From the NCBI RefSeq assembly GCF_001715975.1, contig NZ_MARB01000025.1, positions 1-64,000 on the forward strand: DNA of 64,000 bases, given 5' to 3'. Every line of letters begins with the position of its first letter. Within the stretch, counting starts at the first letter, position 1. This DNA comes from Candidatus Thiodiazotropha endolucinida (GTDB lineage Bacteria; Pseudomonadota; Gammaproteobacteria; Chromatiales; Chromatiaceae). This document shows positions 54,145 through 63,197 of the stretch, one piece after another. Made by a program: the position numbers and the translations under genes. The notes beneath the pieces were generated by a model. That model worked only from the letters and a program-made list of their open reading frames with translations, did not search any database and was not told the DNA's origin.

Positions 54145-55944
54145 ATGCCTGAAATTCTCAAAAATCGCTATTTGGTTGGTATCGGCATCCTATGCATTCT
54201 TACGCTGACCTTCTGGATATCACAAAGGATCAGTTGGCACAACGGAATACACAAACTGAGCTACAATAACCAGCAGCAACTGGAGCAGTTCGTCGGTCAT
54301 CTTGAATCGCAATTATCCCGTTATCAATTCATCCCCCAGTTAGTGGCAAAAAACTTCCTTTTGGTTGAGATGCTGAATGACCCAACCAATGATTCGCTGA
54401 TTGATGTGGTCAATCTCTTTCTGCAAGAGATCAATGAAATCACTGACGCATCAGACACCTACTTGATGGATAAATCCGGATTAACACTGGCCGCCAGCAA
54501 CTGGAGGGGCGAAAATCCCTTTGTCGGACAGAATTTCAGTTTTCGCCCCTATTTCTCCGAAGCAATGCAGGGGAAAGTAGGTCGCTACTTTGCGCTTGGA
54601 ACCACATCCAAAAAGCGCGGTTACTACTACTCCTACCCGATCATATACAATGCAGACAAGATTGGGGTCATCGCCGTCAAGATGGACCTCTCCAAGATTG
54701 AAAAATATTGGTCTGAGAGACAATCACAGTTTATTGTCAGTGATCCGGACGGAATTATTTTCATCACCACGAATCCTGAGTGGTTATACAGCAGTATCGT
54801 TCCGTTATCCGCAAAGTCAGTAGAGCGTATAAAGGCAAGTCGACGTTATGGGGATTCAAACATCAAGGCCCTGAAGCTGGCAAACAGGGAAACGATATCC
54901 GACAGCAGTCGTATTATCCAGATCAATACGAAAGACTCAACGAACGAGTTTCTTACAAACTATCACGATATGCTGGAAGCCGGCTGGTCGATGCGAATCC
55001 TAACCCCTCTGGAGGATTTGAGGCAGCAAAGCTTGGTCAGTGCATTTACCATGCTGTTGTTGGCGCTTTCAATGATGCTGATCGGCTTGCTTGTCTGGCA
55101 ATGGAACAGGCGGCATCAGGAGCGTGAGCGATTTCACCAGGAGGCACAAAAGCAACTGGAAAAGAAGGTCTCTTTGAGAACGGCCGATCTTCAGAACGAA
55201 ATAGATGAACACAAACAGACAGAAAAAACCCTGCGTGAAACACAGGGTGAACTGATTCAGACCGCCAAGCTCGCCGTGCTGGGACAGATGTCGGCCAGTA
55301 TCAGTCACGAACTTAACAATCCCTTGGCGGCAATCCGCAGTTACGCCGACAATGCACGGAAATTTCTATCCATCGATAAAGATGGCAAGGCTGATGAAAA
55401 CCTGCAACGGATTGCCGAACTGACGGACCGGATGTCCAGAATCAGCTCCCAGTTGAAATTTTTCTCACGTAAGTCGAGTGGCCTACTTGAATCGGTCAAT
55501 ATCGCTCCAATCATTCAAACCGCTATTGAAATATCAAGACCGCAATTCAAAAATACGGATATCACGATCGATACCGACCGGGTAGGCGGCAACATCATCG
55601 CCCATGTTGATTTTATCCAACTGGAACAGGTATTGATTAATCTCATCAACAATGCCATTCATGCGATCGGCAGTCATGCGCCAGGCACTATCACTATTTC
55701 TACAGAGCGGTATAAAAAAAGGATCATGGTTCATGTTGATGATACAGGACCGGGAATCGATGAGCAGAAACTTGAGATGATCTTTGAACCATTTTATACG
55801 ACCCGGGAATCGGGGCTTGGACTTGGACTGTCGATATCAGCCAGGATCATCGACAGCATGAATGGTAAGTTATCCGCTGAAAATCTAAGCATGGGTGGTG
55901 CTCGCTTCACTATCACGCTACCTGAGCCGGAAAAAGATAAATGA
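54145..55944 (+). CDS. dctB: DctB-like C4-dicarboxylate sensor histidine kinase
   Basis: 599 residues: TM1 (about 11-27), a periplasmic double-PAS sensor with FVGQNFSFRPYF and FALGTTSKKRGYYYSYPI (hallmarks of DctB), TM2 (about 295-318), coiled coil, HisKA His near 387 (ISHELNNPLAAIRSYADNA) and HATPase (DDTGPGI, GLGLGLSIS). Autophosphorylates in response to C4-dicarboxylates in known members. Overlaps the regulator gene by 4 bases. Confidence 0.87.
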   Translation: MPEILKNRYLVGIGILCILTLTFWISQRISWHNGIHKLSYNNQQQLEQFVGHLESQLSRYQFIPQLVAKNFLLVEMLNDPTNDSLIDVVNLFLQEINEITDASDTYLMDKSGLTLAASNWRGENPFVGQNFSFRPYFSEAMQGKVGRYFALGTTSKKRGYYYSYPIIYNADKIGVIAVKMDLSKIEKYWSERQSQFIVSDPDGIIFITTNPEWLYSSIVPLSAKSVERIKASRRYGDSNIKALKLANRETISDSSRIIQINTKDSTNEFLTNYHDMLEAGWSMRILTPLEDLRQQSLVSAFTMLLLALSMMLIGLLVWQWNRRHQERERFHQEAQKQLEKKVSLRTADLQNEIDEHKQTEKTLRETQGELIQTAKLAVLGQMSASISHELNNPLAAIRSYADNARKFLSIDKDGKADENLQRIAELTDRMSRISSQLKFFSRKSSGLLESVNIAPIIQTAIEISRPQFKNTDITIDTDRVGGNIIAHVDFIQLEQVLINLINNAIHAIGSHAPGTITISTERYKKRIMVHVDDTGPGIDEQKLEMIFEPFYTTRESGLGLGLSISARIIDSMNGKLSAENLSMGGARFTITLPEPEKDK

Positions 55945-57293
55945 GTAAAAGCCCTGATGTCTTCTTTATCGATGATGAAATCGATCTCCGCCTAGCCAAC
56001 GAACAGACCCTTGAACTGGCCGGGTTCCAGGTAAGGGTTTTTGAAAAGGCTGAAGATGCCCTGAAGCTGATCGATAACCAGACCGGCGGCATCGTGGTCA
56101 GCGATATTCGCCTTCCCGGTCTTGACGGGCTTGCGCTTTTACAGCGATTGCAACAGATGGATGCCACACTACCCGTCATCTTGATTACCGGTCATGGAGA
56201 CATATCCATGGCAGTTGATGCGATGCAGAAAGGTGCCTATGACTTTATCGAAAAACCCTTTTCGTCCGAGCGGCTGGTGGATACGGTACGCAGAGCCCTC
56301 GAAAAGCGCAGGCTTGTCCTCGAGAACCGAACCTTAAAAACCGAGCTGAATGCGCAAAACTCATTGGGACCGCGCATTATCGGTAAAACCTCAGCCATGA
56401 AGGCGCTGAAAAACACCATCAATCAACTTGCGGATACCGCTGCTGACATACTACTCATGGGTGAGACCGGTACCGGTAAAGAGCTTGTGGCACGTTCGCT
56501 CCATGAACACAGCCAACGAAGGGATAAGAACTTTGTCGCTGTGAACTGCGGCGCTATTCCGGAAAATCTGATCGAAAGTGAACTGTTTGGACATGAAAAA
56601 GGGGCCTTTACCGGTGCAGAGACCCTGCGTATCGGAAAATTCGAATATGCCAATCATGGAAGCGTGTTTCTGGATGAAGTGGAATCCATGCCCCTGCCCG
56701 CTCAAGTCCGTCTGCTGCGCGTATTGCAGGAACGGTCCCTTGAACGTATCGGTTCCAATGAAAGTATCGAATTGGATATCCGCATTGTTGCAGCCACCAA
56801 GGTTGATCTTAAGGCTGCCGCTGAACGTGGCGAATTCAGGGAAGACCTCTACTATCGATTGAACGTTGTAACCCTGGAACTCCCGCCCTTACGCGAACGC
56901 CGTGAAGACATACCTTTATTGTTCCAGCACTTTCTGCTGGTGGCAGCGGCGCGCTACGGAAAGGTCGCACCGGCGATGCCGGACAATATCAGCCAGAAAC
57001 TCATGTCGTTCAACTGGCCTGGCAATGTGAGGGAACTGCGCAATGCCGCGGAGCGTTTCGTGCTGCTTGGCGATGAATGCGGTCTGCAACTGGATGAAAA
57101 ATCCGTCACATCACCATGTGTTCCCTTGACCCTGCCTGAGCATGTTGAAGTCTTTGAGCGGGCGATGATTGAGCAGGCTCTCTCCGAATCCGGCGGGGTG
57201 ATAAAAAAGACCATGGAACTGCTCGGTTTGCCGAGAAAAACCCTCTATGACAAGATGCAAAAGTATGGCCTCGACAAACGCCTATACAAATAG
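55941..57293 (+). CDS. dctD: DctD-like sigma-54 response regulator
   Basis: 450 residues: receiver with DDE (11-13) and Asp55, AAA+ with Walker A GETGTGKE and GAFTGA loop, Fis-type helix-turn-helix (VIKKTMELLGLPRKTLYDKMQ). Partner of the preceding kinase. A sigma-54 promoter lies 150 bases downstream in front of the TAXI gene, its evident target. Confidence 0.88.
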   Translation: MSKSPDVFFIDDEIDLRLANEQTLELAGFQVRVFEKAEDALKLIDNQTGGIVVSDIRLPGLDGLALLQRLQQMDATLPVILITGHGDISMAVDAMQKGAYDFIEKPFSSERLVDTVRRALEKRRLVLENRTLKTELNAQNSLGPRIIGKTSAMKALKNTINQLADTAADILLMGETGTGKELVARSLHEHSQRRDKNFVAVNCGAIPENLIESELFGHEKGAFTGAETLRIGKFEYANHGSVFLDEVESMPLPAQVRLLRVLQERSLERIGSNESIELDIRIVAATKVDLKAAAERGEFREDLYYRLNVVTLELPPLRERREDIPLLFQHFLLVAAARYGKVAPAMPDNISQKLMSFNWPGNVRELRNAAERFVLLGDECGLQLDEKSVTSPCVPLTLPEHVEVFERAMIEQALSESGGVIKKTMELLGLPRKTLYDKMQKYGLDKRLYK

Positions 57294-57330
57294 ATTGATT
57301 GGCGGGGGTTTTTGGCCGAATTTCACACGC

Positions 57331-57363
57331 GCATGTGCGGCTTATGGGTGAGTTTCCACCCAT
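57331..57363. promoter_or_regulatory. Candidate DctD activator sites or terminator
   Basis: An imperfect palindrome CGCGCATGTGCGG (57331-57343) and a GGGTG-AGTTTC-CACCC hairpin (57346-57363) lie 90-120 bases before the -24 element, in the range expected for sigma-54 enhancers. They could also be terminator sequences of dctD. Confidence 0.3.
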
Positions 57364-57446
57364 CCGAAAAGATAGTTGTCGTACTTGTTTTATTATTTTG
57401 TTTATTCAATCATTAACTTAGATCGGAGTGACCAATCGGACTATTC

Positions 57447-57462
57447 TGGTCCGACTTTTGCT
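57447..57462 (+). promoter_or_regulatory. Sigma-54 promoter of the TAXI gene
   Basis: TGGTCC-GACTT-TTGCT with GG and GC ten bases apart; slightly weaker than the tupA promoter. Start of transcription expected near 57473. A TCGGAC/GTCCGA inverted repeat (57436-57455) overlaps the -24. Confidence 0.6.
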
Positions 57463-57531
57463 GAATACGATTCATTGCGCCGAATAGGCGGAATCTAGAT
57501 ATCACTAAATCATAAAACTGGAGGATTATTA

Positions 57532-58503
57532 ATGAATATTACACGCAGATCGGTACTGGCCGCAGGTACAGCCCTACTTGCAGCCGGCATGATGCTACCT
57601 GTCACCGCATCAGCCAAAGAGCGAGTGGTTTTTAGCGGTGGCCCGGCTGGTGGTACCTTCCAGGTCGTCGCCAATGCCGTCCAGGTCTACAAGCCCATCA
57701 AGAGCTCGAAGGATTTTCGGGTCAAGGCACAATCTTCGGCAGGCTCGGTTGAAAACCTGCGTAAGGTAAACTCCGGCAAGGCCCAGATGGGCGTAGTCTA
57801 TTCCGGCCATGTTTACCTCGGCCGCAACGGCCAGATGAAAAACGACACCAAGAAGTATGAAGACGTCATGGCTGTCGCCTGGCTCTACGGCGCGCCTGCC
57901 CAGCTGGTGACGCGTAAGGGCTCCGGCATCAAGAGCACCAAGGATCTTGCCGGGAAAAAGGTCGGTGTAGGCAATGCCGGCTCGGGCGCGTTCGCCAACT
58001 GTGAACTCTTCTTCACCCACATGGGTGTCTGGGATAAGGTCGAACGCAATGCCATGGGCTACAACGATGCCGCCCAGGCTTTCGGCAACAATCAGCTGGA
58101 TGCCTTCTGGTTGTTCACGGCCTTCCCCAGCGGCGCCGTGATCATGGCGGCCCAAACCAATGACATTGAATTGGTGGATGTGGGTAAGGACGCCCAGGAT
58201 AGCGGCTTCTTCGATAAATACCCCTATTTCTCACAACTGTCGGTACCGGCCGGTACCTATCGCGGCGTAGAGAAGGACAGCCCCTCCTTCCAGGACTCGG
58301 CCCTATGGGTGGCCAACTCCAAGGTATCGGACGACACTGTCTACAACATGCTTTCCATCATCTACACCGATGAAGGCCTGGCCCACATGAAGGCACAGAA
58401 AAAGACCTTCAAGAACATGAGCCTCGATACCGGAACCCAGGGCGTTGTCACCCCATGGCATCCCGGCGCCATCAAGTTCTGGAAAGATAAAGGCATGATG
58501 TAA
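57532..58503 (+). CDS. TAXI-family TRAP transporter substrate-binding protein
   Basis: 323 residues. Signal peptide with a twin-Arg-like TRRSVLAAG start (Sec also possible). Mature protein shows FSGGPAGGTFQVVANA and SSAGSVENLRKVNSGKAQMGVVYSG, typical of the TAXI group of TRAP binding proteins (dicarboxylates, glutamate-like ligands). GGAGG precedes the ATG. Membrane subunits (DctQM) are not adjacent, so it is an orphan receptor here. Confidence 0.85.
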   Translation: MNITRRSVLAAGTALLAAGMMLPVTASAKERVVFSGGPAGGTFQVVANAVQVYKPIKSSKDFRVKAQSSAGSVENLRKVNSGKAQMGVVYSGHVYLGRNGQMKNDTKKYEDVMAVAWLYGAPAQLVTRKGSGIKSTKDLAGKKVGVGNAGSGAFANCELFFTHMGVWDKVERNAMGYNDAAQAFGNNQLDAFWLFTAFPSGAVIMAAQTNDIELVDVGKDAQDSGFFDKYPYFSQLSVPAGTYRGVEKDSPSFQDSALWVANSKVSDDTVYNMLSIIYTDEGLAHMKAQKKTFKNMSLDTGTQGVVTPWHPGAIKFWKDKGMM

Positions 58504-58553
58504 ACCATCCTGCTCCTGAGCCTACGGACGCAAAGGAGTAGCAGTACAAGACA

Positions 58554-58590
58554 AAGCCGACCACAGCGATGTGGTCGGCTTTTCTTTTTT
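58554..58590 (+). terminator. Strong intrinsic terminator of the TAXI gene
   Basis: Arms AAGCCGACCAC and GTGGTCGGCTT (perfect 11-bp stem, 6-base loop) followed by TTCTTTTTT. Confidence 0.9.
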
Positions 58591-58669
58591 GGCATATTGA
58601 CGGATACCTGCCTGGAACAACCCAAAAAATCTTAATGTTGATCGTACTTGGTCATCATCTACAGTCTAA

Positions 58670-58683
58670 TTAGGGCCTGTTAA
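58670..58683. repeat. Dispersed TAGGGCCTGTTRA element, copy 5
   Basis: TTAGGGCCTGTTAA, 20 bases before the GTG start of the dehydratase gene. Confidence 0.5.
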
Positions 58684-58703
58684 CACTTGACAGGAGGCAT
58701 AGC

Positions 58704-59078
58704 GTGGCACACAAACACGACGAGACCTACAGCGATGAAGAGGTTGAGGCACGGCTGAAGGAGGAGCTGCCCCACTGGTATCTGGAGAAAGGCTGGATCC
58801 GGCGAAAATACAAAACCAGTGGCTGGAAGGGAACCCTGATGGTGGTGAATACGGTGGGCCACCTGGCGGAAGCGGCATTCCACCACCCGGATCTGACCGT
58901 CTCCTATGCGTTCGTCATCGTCAAACTGGTGACCCACTCCGCCAAAGGCATCACCAACAAGGATTTCGAACTGGCGCGCAAGATCGAGGAGGTGATCATG
59001 TGGCAGCCGGGACTCGCGGCGGGCGCCCTCGAGGGCACCCCCGACGATCCGCGCTTCAAATACATCAAATACAGTTGA
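58704..59078 (+). CDS. Pterin-4a-carbinolamine dehydratase family protein
   Basis: 124 residues; active-site region AFHHPDLTVSYAFVIVKLVTHSAKGITNKDFELARKIE, typical of PCD/DCoH (PhhB). Recycles tetrahydrobiopterin-type cofactors; no phenylalanine hydroxylase is adjacent, and some bacterial members act in molybdopterin-linked or unknown roles. GTG start with CAGGAGG upstream. An N-terminal charged extension of about 35 residues is unusual. Confidence 0.83.
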   Translation: MAHKHDETYSDEEVEARLKEELPHWYLEKGWIRRKYKTSGWKGTLMVVNTVGHLAEAAFHHPDLTVSYAFVIVKLVTHSAKGITNKDFELARKIEEVIMWQPGLAAGALEGTPDDPRFKYIKYS

Positions 59079-59416
59079 TCAGGCGATTGATCATTAAATA
59101 CATAGAAACTCTCTCGTAGGCCGGGTTGTTATTCGAACTGCTGACCACGACCAGCGCCGTGCCTGGAAAAACGCAATATCCCTAATCATTGATTAGTCTT
59201 TCTTAATCAAGAAGATAAATCTTACTATCTTGGTTGCATTGCATTGCTTCAACTGTTCTATATTTAAGTATGGATCTCTTCAGATATTCGGGGTGCATCT
59301 CTCAATGAGACCTACGCCCCTTTTCTACAGCCCCAGCTGATGTAGTCTTTGAATAACAGCCAGTGCTGCAGGCACGATAACCAGGCTCAGACAGTTAATA
59401 TAAGAGGAACTCGGAT
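59079..59416. other. Promoter region of bactofilin gene
   Basis: About 340 bases without a gene; includes the inverted repeat CTAATCA-T-TGATTAG near 59191 and AT-rich sequence. No identified regulator. Confidence 0.4.
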
Positions 59417-59995
59417 ATGTTTGACAGAAACAAACGAGAGACACATGACGAAAGCGACAGCATCCCAACCTCCGAAACAAGGGAATCCGAGGAGAGGTTC
59501 GATACCCAAAACCGTGCTCGTGAGGCGGCCGTCATCGGTCCATCGATTCAGATCAACGGCGACCTGAGCGGTGAAGAGGACTTGATCATCCAGGGCAAGG
59601 TGTCCGGCACCATACAACTTCGGGAGAAAAGCCTCACTGTGGGCACCAAGGGTCAGGTTGACGCCAGTGTACTGGCGCATAGCATCATCATAGAAGGTAA
59701 GGTGAATGGTGATCTGTGCGGCTCGGAACGGGTCTCTATCCGAAAAACAGGCAACGTCCACGGCAACATCGTTTCGCCCAAGGTCAGTCTTGATGAGGGA
59801 TGCCGCTTCAAGGGCAGTATCGATATGGATCAGGAAACGATCAACAAGGCTTTCGGTAAATCGGCAACGCCTTCAGTAACCACCAAGCCGGAACACGCTT
59901 CCACCAAATCCAAGAACATTGAGATCAACAGATCGAACAAAACCGGTGAATCATCGGCAGCTGAGAAAAAAGTCAACAGTGGATCCACAGGATAA
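59417..59995 (+). CDS. Bactofilin (polymer-forming cytoskeletal protein)
   Basis: 192 residues: a disordered N-terminus (1-40), the bactofilin beta-helix (about 45-140, GPSIQINGDLSGEEDLIIQGKVSGTIQ and similar repeats) and a Lys/Ser-rich tail. Forms filaments that place cell-wall or surface structures. Followed by a methyltransferase-like gene. Confidence 0.88.
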   Translation: MFDRNKRETHDESDSIPTSETRESEERFDTQNRAREAAVIGPSIQINGDLSGEEDLIIQGKVSGTIQLREKSLTVGTKGQVDASVLAHSIIIEGKVNGDLCGSERVSIRKTGNVHGNIVSPKVSLDEGCRFKGSIDMDQETINKAFGKSATPSVTTKPEHASTKSKNIEINRSNKTGESSAAEKKVNSGSTG

Positions 59996-60111
59996 GTCTG
60001 ACGGTTCATATGGAAAGATGTTTCCGAGAACCGGCAGGCCCTGCCTGACAGCGCTGCGATCGATAAAATGGCACGATAACATTGGTCACTTTGGCTTCAC
60101 CCAATCAACCA

Positions 60112-60705
60112 ATGCAGGGAGGTCACGGTGAACCTTTCACCTCACCGCTGTTTTACGAATCGATGGCGCGGTTCGATCACACCACACGTCATGTGATTCT
60201 CGAACCAGGATCCGTCAGCCCGGGCATCCTGGCACTGCTGCAAGGTAGAAGGTGCCGTCTGTTGGTGGCCGATGCAGCCCTGGCATTGAATAGGCTCAGC
60301 GAGAAACCTCAGGAGACGGAATTTCTCCTCCACCAGGTGGAGCCGCTGATCAACGACGCCGGGGTCGAAAAGATCGATACCGTGCTATGCTGGGACCTGC
60401 TCAACTATCTGAGTCTGCCACTATTTAACGCCTTCACCGCCCGTCTGGCGGCGATAATGGCACCTTCCGGCATGCTGCATGCGTATATTCACTCGGCGCA
60501 CAATGTCATGCCCAGACGGCCACAGCGTTATTCCGTACTGGGAGATGACCTCGTAGCGCGCTTTGATCACGATCCACCCGAGCGCAAGGCTCCGCGCTAC
60601 AGTTATGGCGATCTGGATAAACATGCGAGCGGTCTGCGTGTTGCACGCTCGATGTTGCTGCGTAATGGAATTCAGGAGTATCTGCTGCGTGTGAAACCGG
60701 AGTGA
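60112..60705 (+). CDS. Methyltransferase-like protein of unknown function
   Basis: 197 residues. Segments VILEPGSVSPGILALL, RLLVADAALAL and TVLCWDLLNYLSLPLFNAFTARLAAIMAPSGMLHAYI have the order of a class I SAM methyltransferase, but the GxGxG motif is degenerate, so SAM binding is doubtful. The start is uncertain (ATG 60112 or an earlier TTG). It lies 116 bases after bactofilin. Confidence 0.6.
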   Translation: MQGGHGEPFTSPLFYESMARFDHTTRHVILEPGSVSPGILALLQGRRCRLLVADAALALNRLSEKPQETEFLLHQVEPLINDAGVEKIDTVLCWDLLNYLSLPLFNAFTARLAAIMAPSGMLHAYIHSAHNVMPRRPQRYSVLGDDLVARFDHDPPERKAPRYSYGDLDKHASGLRVARSMLLRNGIQEYLLRVKPE

Positions 60706-60861
60706 GAGAGTCCGTCAGACAAGACGTAGCACGGACAATTCGCCGGTACGACCAAGATGACGGCACCCGGACATAATGGCCAATGCCCGATATAATCTCA
60801 GCGTTGCTCACTCTGCCTTCCTTTGAGCATCAATAAGATATGTTTCCGTAACTTAGGACCA

Positions 60862-60893
60862 GTTCACACTAACACAATAGCTTTGTTGTGAAC
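60862..60893. repeat. Inverted repeat GTTCACA...TGTGAAC upstream of the heme GGDEF-EAL gene
   Basis: Seven-base arms with an inner ACAA/TTGT pair; a half-site GTGTGAA follows near 60910. Perhaps an operator; no regulator is assigned. Confidence 0.3.
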
Positions 60894-61057
60894 CAACAGC
60901 TCTTTGTAAGTGTGAATATCTTGCAAGTCGGGGTTAAATCCTTAAGTCGGTCGCGTATTTGCCGTTATGCTAAATCATTGATCAGGGATATTTGGTGCGG
61001 CAGCGTCTCGATGACACCACAACAGACCAACGGATAGACACAAATCAACAGACCCCG

Positions 61058-63133
61058 ATGAAAAAAGGATTTAAGTTCAACAACAAAAACTTAAGCCTGT
61101 GGACCTATCTGGCAGCCCTGCTGTGGAGTGCAGTGTTCATCTTCTCGCTCCAATGGAATTTGCAACAGAACCAGCGCATGGTGCCTGAACGGGCCAGCGC
61201 TCAGGCCCGTGCCGCCATCGAGAAGGATATGATCTATCGTAGTGTGGTCTCCCGCGTTGGTGGCATCTATATGCCGGTAGACCAAGGCATCATTCCCAAT
61301 CCCTATCTGGCCCACCTACCCGATCGGGATGTGACCACCACCGACGGCCGCAAACTGACGCTGGTCAACTCCTCCTACTTCACCCGCCTGGTTCACGACC
61401 AGGAGGCAAAGATGGCGCCTGATGGAGTACGTGGACATACCACCAAAGAGAATCCGCTTAGGCCACTCAATGCACCTGACAGCTGGGAACTTAGAGGCTT
61501 GAAAAAGCTGCGTAGCGGCCTGCCCGAGTGGAGTGAAGAGACGCTGATCGATGGTAAGCCCTACCTACGTATGATCAAACCCAGGCTGGCGAAGGCCTCC
61601 TGCATGAATTGTCATCCGGAGGAGATTGCCGCGCCGGGAGAGATCATGGGCGGCATCAGTGTGCGTATACCGCTGGATGAATTGCAGGCCCAGGCAGACA
61701 CGCGAGTCCTGAATATTGCTGGCTGGCATGGTGGTCTATGGATACTCGGCATGATCGGTCTGTTTCTGGGAAATCGACTGTTCCGTATCCAGTCGGAGAA
61801 GATGCAGTATTCGGCGCTGCACGACATCCTGACCGACCTGCCGAACCGGGCACTTTTCATGGACCGCCTGGAACAACGGCTGGAAAACGCCAAACGACAC
61901 GAGCTCACCGGGGCCATACTTTTTCTGGACCTGGACCGTTTTAAATATATCAATGACTCACTCGGCCACAGCATCGGTGACGAGCTGTTGAAACTGGTCG
62001 CGGAACGACAGCGCTTCCTGCTGCGTGCGGAAGATACGGTAGCCCGTCTCGGCGGTGACGAGTTCGTCATTCTCTTGGCCGAGCTGCATACCGATCCCGA
62101 GATTACAGCCATCGAGGCGCAAAACGTGGCGGAAAAGGTGCTGAATGCCCTCGCCCAGCCCTATCAAATCGGTAACCACACCCTGCATTCAACGCCCAGT
62201 ATCGGCATCGCCCTGATCTCGCCAGAATCGGACGATGCCAGCGAGATCCTCAGGCAGGCCGATGCCGCCATGTATCAGGCCAAGGAGTATGGCCGCAACA
62301 ATTTCCGTTTCTTCCTGCCCAGCATGCAGATGCTCGCTTCGGAAAGACTCGAATTGGAAAACGCCCTGCACAGCGCTATCACCCAAAATCAACTGGTACT
62401 GCACTATCAGCCCAAGGTTGCGATCTCGAGGAGAGAGGAGATATTGGGTGCCGAAGCCCTCATTCGCTGGCAGCATCCGACCCAGGGCCTGCTCTTGCCC
62501 GGTGAATTCATCGCCATTGCCGAGGAGAGCGGTCTGATACTGCAATTGGGCGAGTGGGTGTTGCGGGAAGCCTGCTTACAGATCAAGGCATGGCAGCATC
62601 GATTCAAGGGAAAACCCTTCGGCCGGATTTCCGTCAACATCAGTCCCAAACAGTTTCAGCAAAAGGATTTCATTCAGCAGATCATATCAACAATTACCGA
62701 TACCGAAGTGGACCCTACGGGATTGGAACTTGAATTGACCGAAAGCTCCCTTGTCGAAGACGTTCATGATGTAAGGAAGAAAATGGTGGAGTTGAAGAAA
62801 CTCGGAATTCAAATCTCCATCGACGATTTCGGCACCGGCTACTCATCTCTCGCCTACCTGAAGATGCTGCCGGTTGATGTTCTGAAGATAGACCGCTCAT
62901 TTATCCGCGACATCGGCATCGATCCCAACGATGACGCCATTGTCGAAACCATACTCGCGATGTCCTGGCGACTCGGATTCCGCGCGATCGCCGAAGGAGT
63001 TGAAACGGAAGAACAGTTGAAGTTTCTGCGGGCGCGACAGTGCGATGGCTATCAGGGCTACCTGTTCAGTCGACCGCTGGTGGCCGATGGGTTCGAGGCC
63101 ATTTTGCTCAAATCGGCTGATAGACGCGCTTAA
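61058..63133 (+). CDS. Heme-sensing GGDEF-EAL protein
   Basis: 691 residues: TM1 (about 12-32), a periplasmic Tll0287-like domain with CMNCH c-type heme motif (about 182), TM2 (about 225-243), GGDEF with RLGGDEF (about 330), and a complete EAL domain (EALIRW about 465, VNIS, ELTES, DDFGTGYSSL, KIDRSF, AEGVE). Both c-di-GMP synthesis and hydrolysis are possible; heme suggests control by redox state, O2 or NO. ATG 61058 is preferred; a GTG at 60992 would add 22 hydrophilic residues. Confidence 0.88.
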   Translation: MKKGFKFNNKNLSLWTYLAALLWSAVFIFSLQWNLQQNQRMVPERASAQARAAIEKDMIYRSVVSRVGGIYMPVDQGIIPNPYLAHLPDRDVTTTDGRKLTLVNSSYFTRLVHDQEAKMAPDGVRGHTTKENPLRPLNAPDSWELRGLKKLRSGLPEWSEETLIDGKPYLRMIKPRLAKASCMNCHPEEIAAPGEIMGGISVRIPLDELQAQADTRVLNIAGWHGGLWILGMIGLFLGNRLFRIQSEKMQYSALHDILTDLPNRALFMDRLEQRLENAKRHELTGAILFLDLDRFKYINDSLGHSIGDELLKLVAERQRFLLRAEDTVARLGGDEFVILLAELHTDPEITAIEAQNVAEKVLNALAQPYQIGNHTLHSTPSIGIALISPESDDASEILRQADAAMYQAKEYGRNNFRFFLPSMQMLASERLELENALHSAITQNQLVLHYQPKVAISRREEILGAEALIRWQHPTQGLLLPGEFIAIAEESGLILQLGEWVLREACLQIKAWQHRFKGKPFGRISVNISPKQFQQKDFIQQIISTITDTEVDPTGLELELTESSLVEDVHDVRKKMVELKKLGIQISIDDFGTGYSSLAYLKMLPVDVLKIDRSFIRDIGIDPNDDAIVETILAMSWRLGFRAIAEGVETEEQLKFLRARQCDGYQGYLFSRPLVADGFEAILLKSADRRA

Positions 63134-63197
63134 ACGGCCCGGTTAATACTTATGCAATCGACTCTGTTGCAGCAGAAAACGGACAGCCCATATGGGT

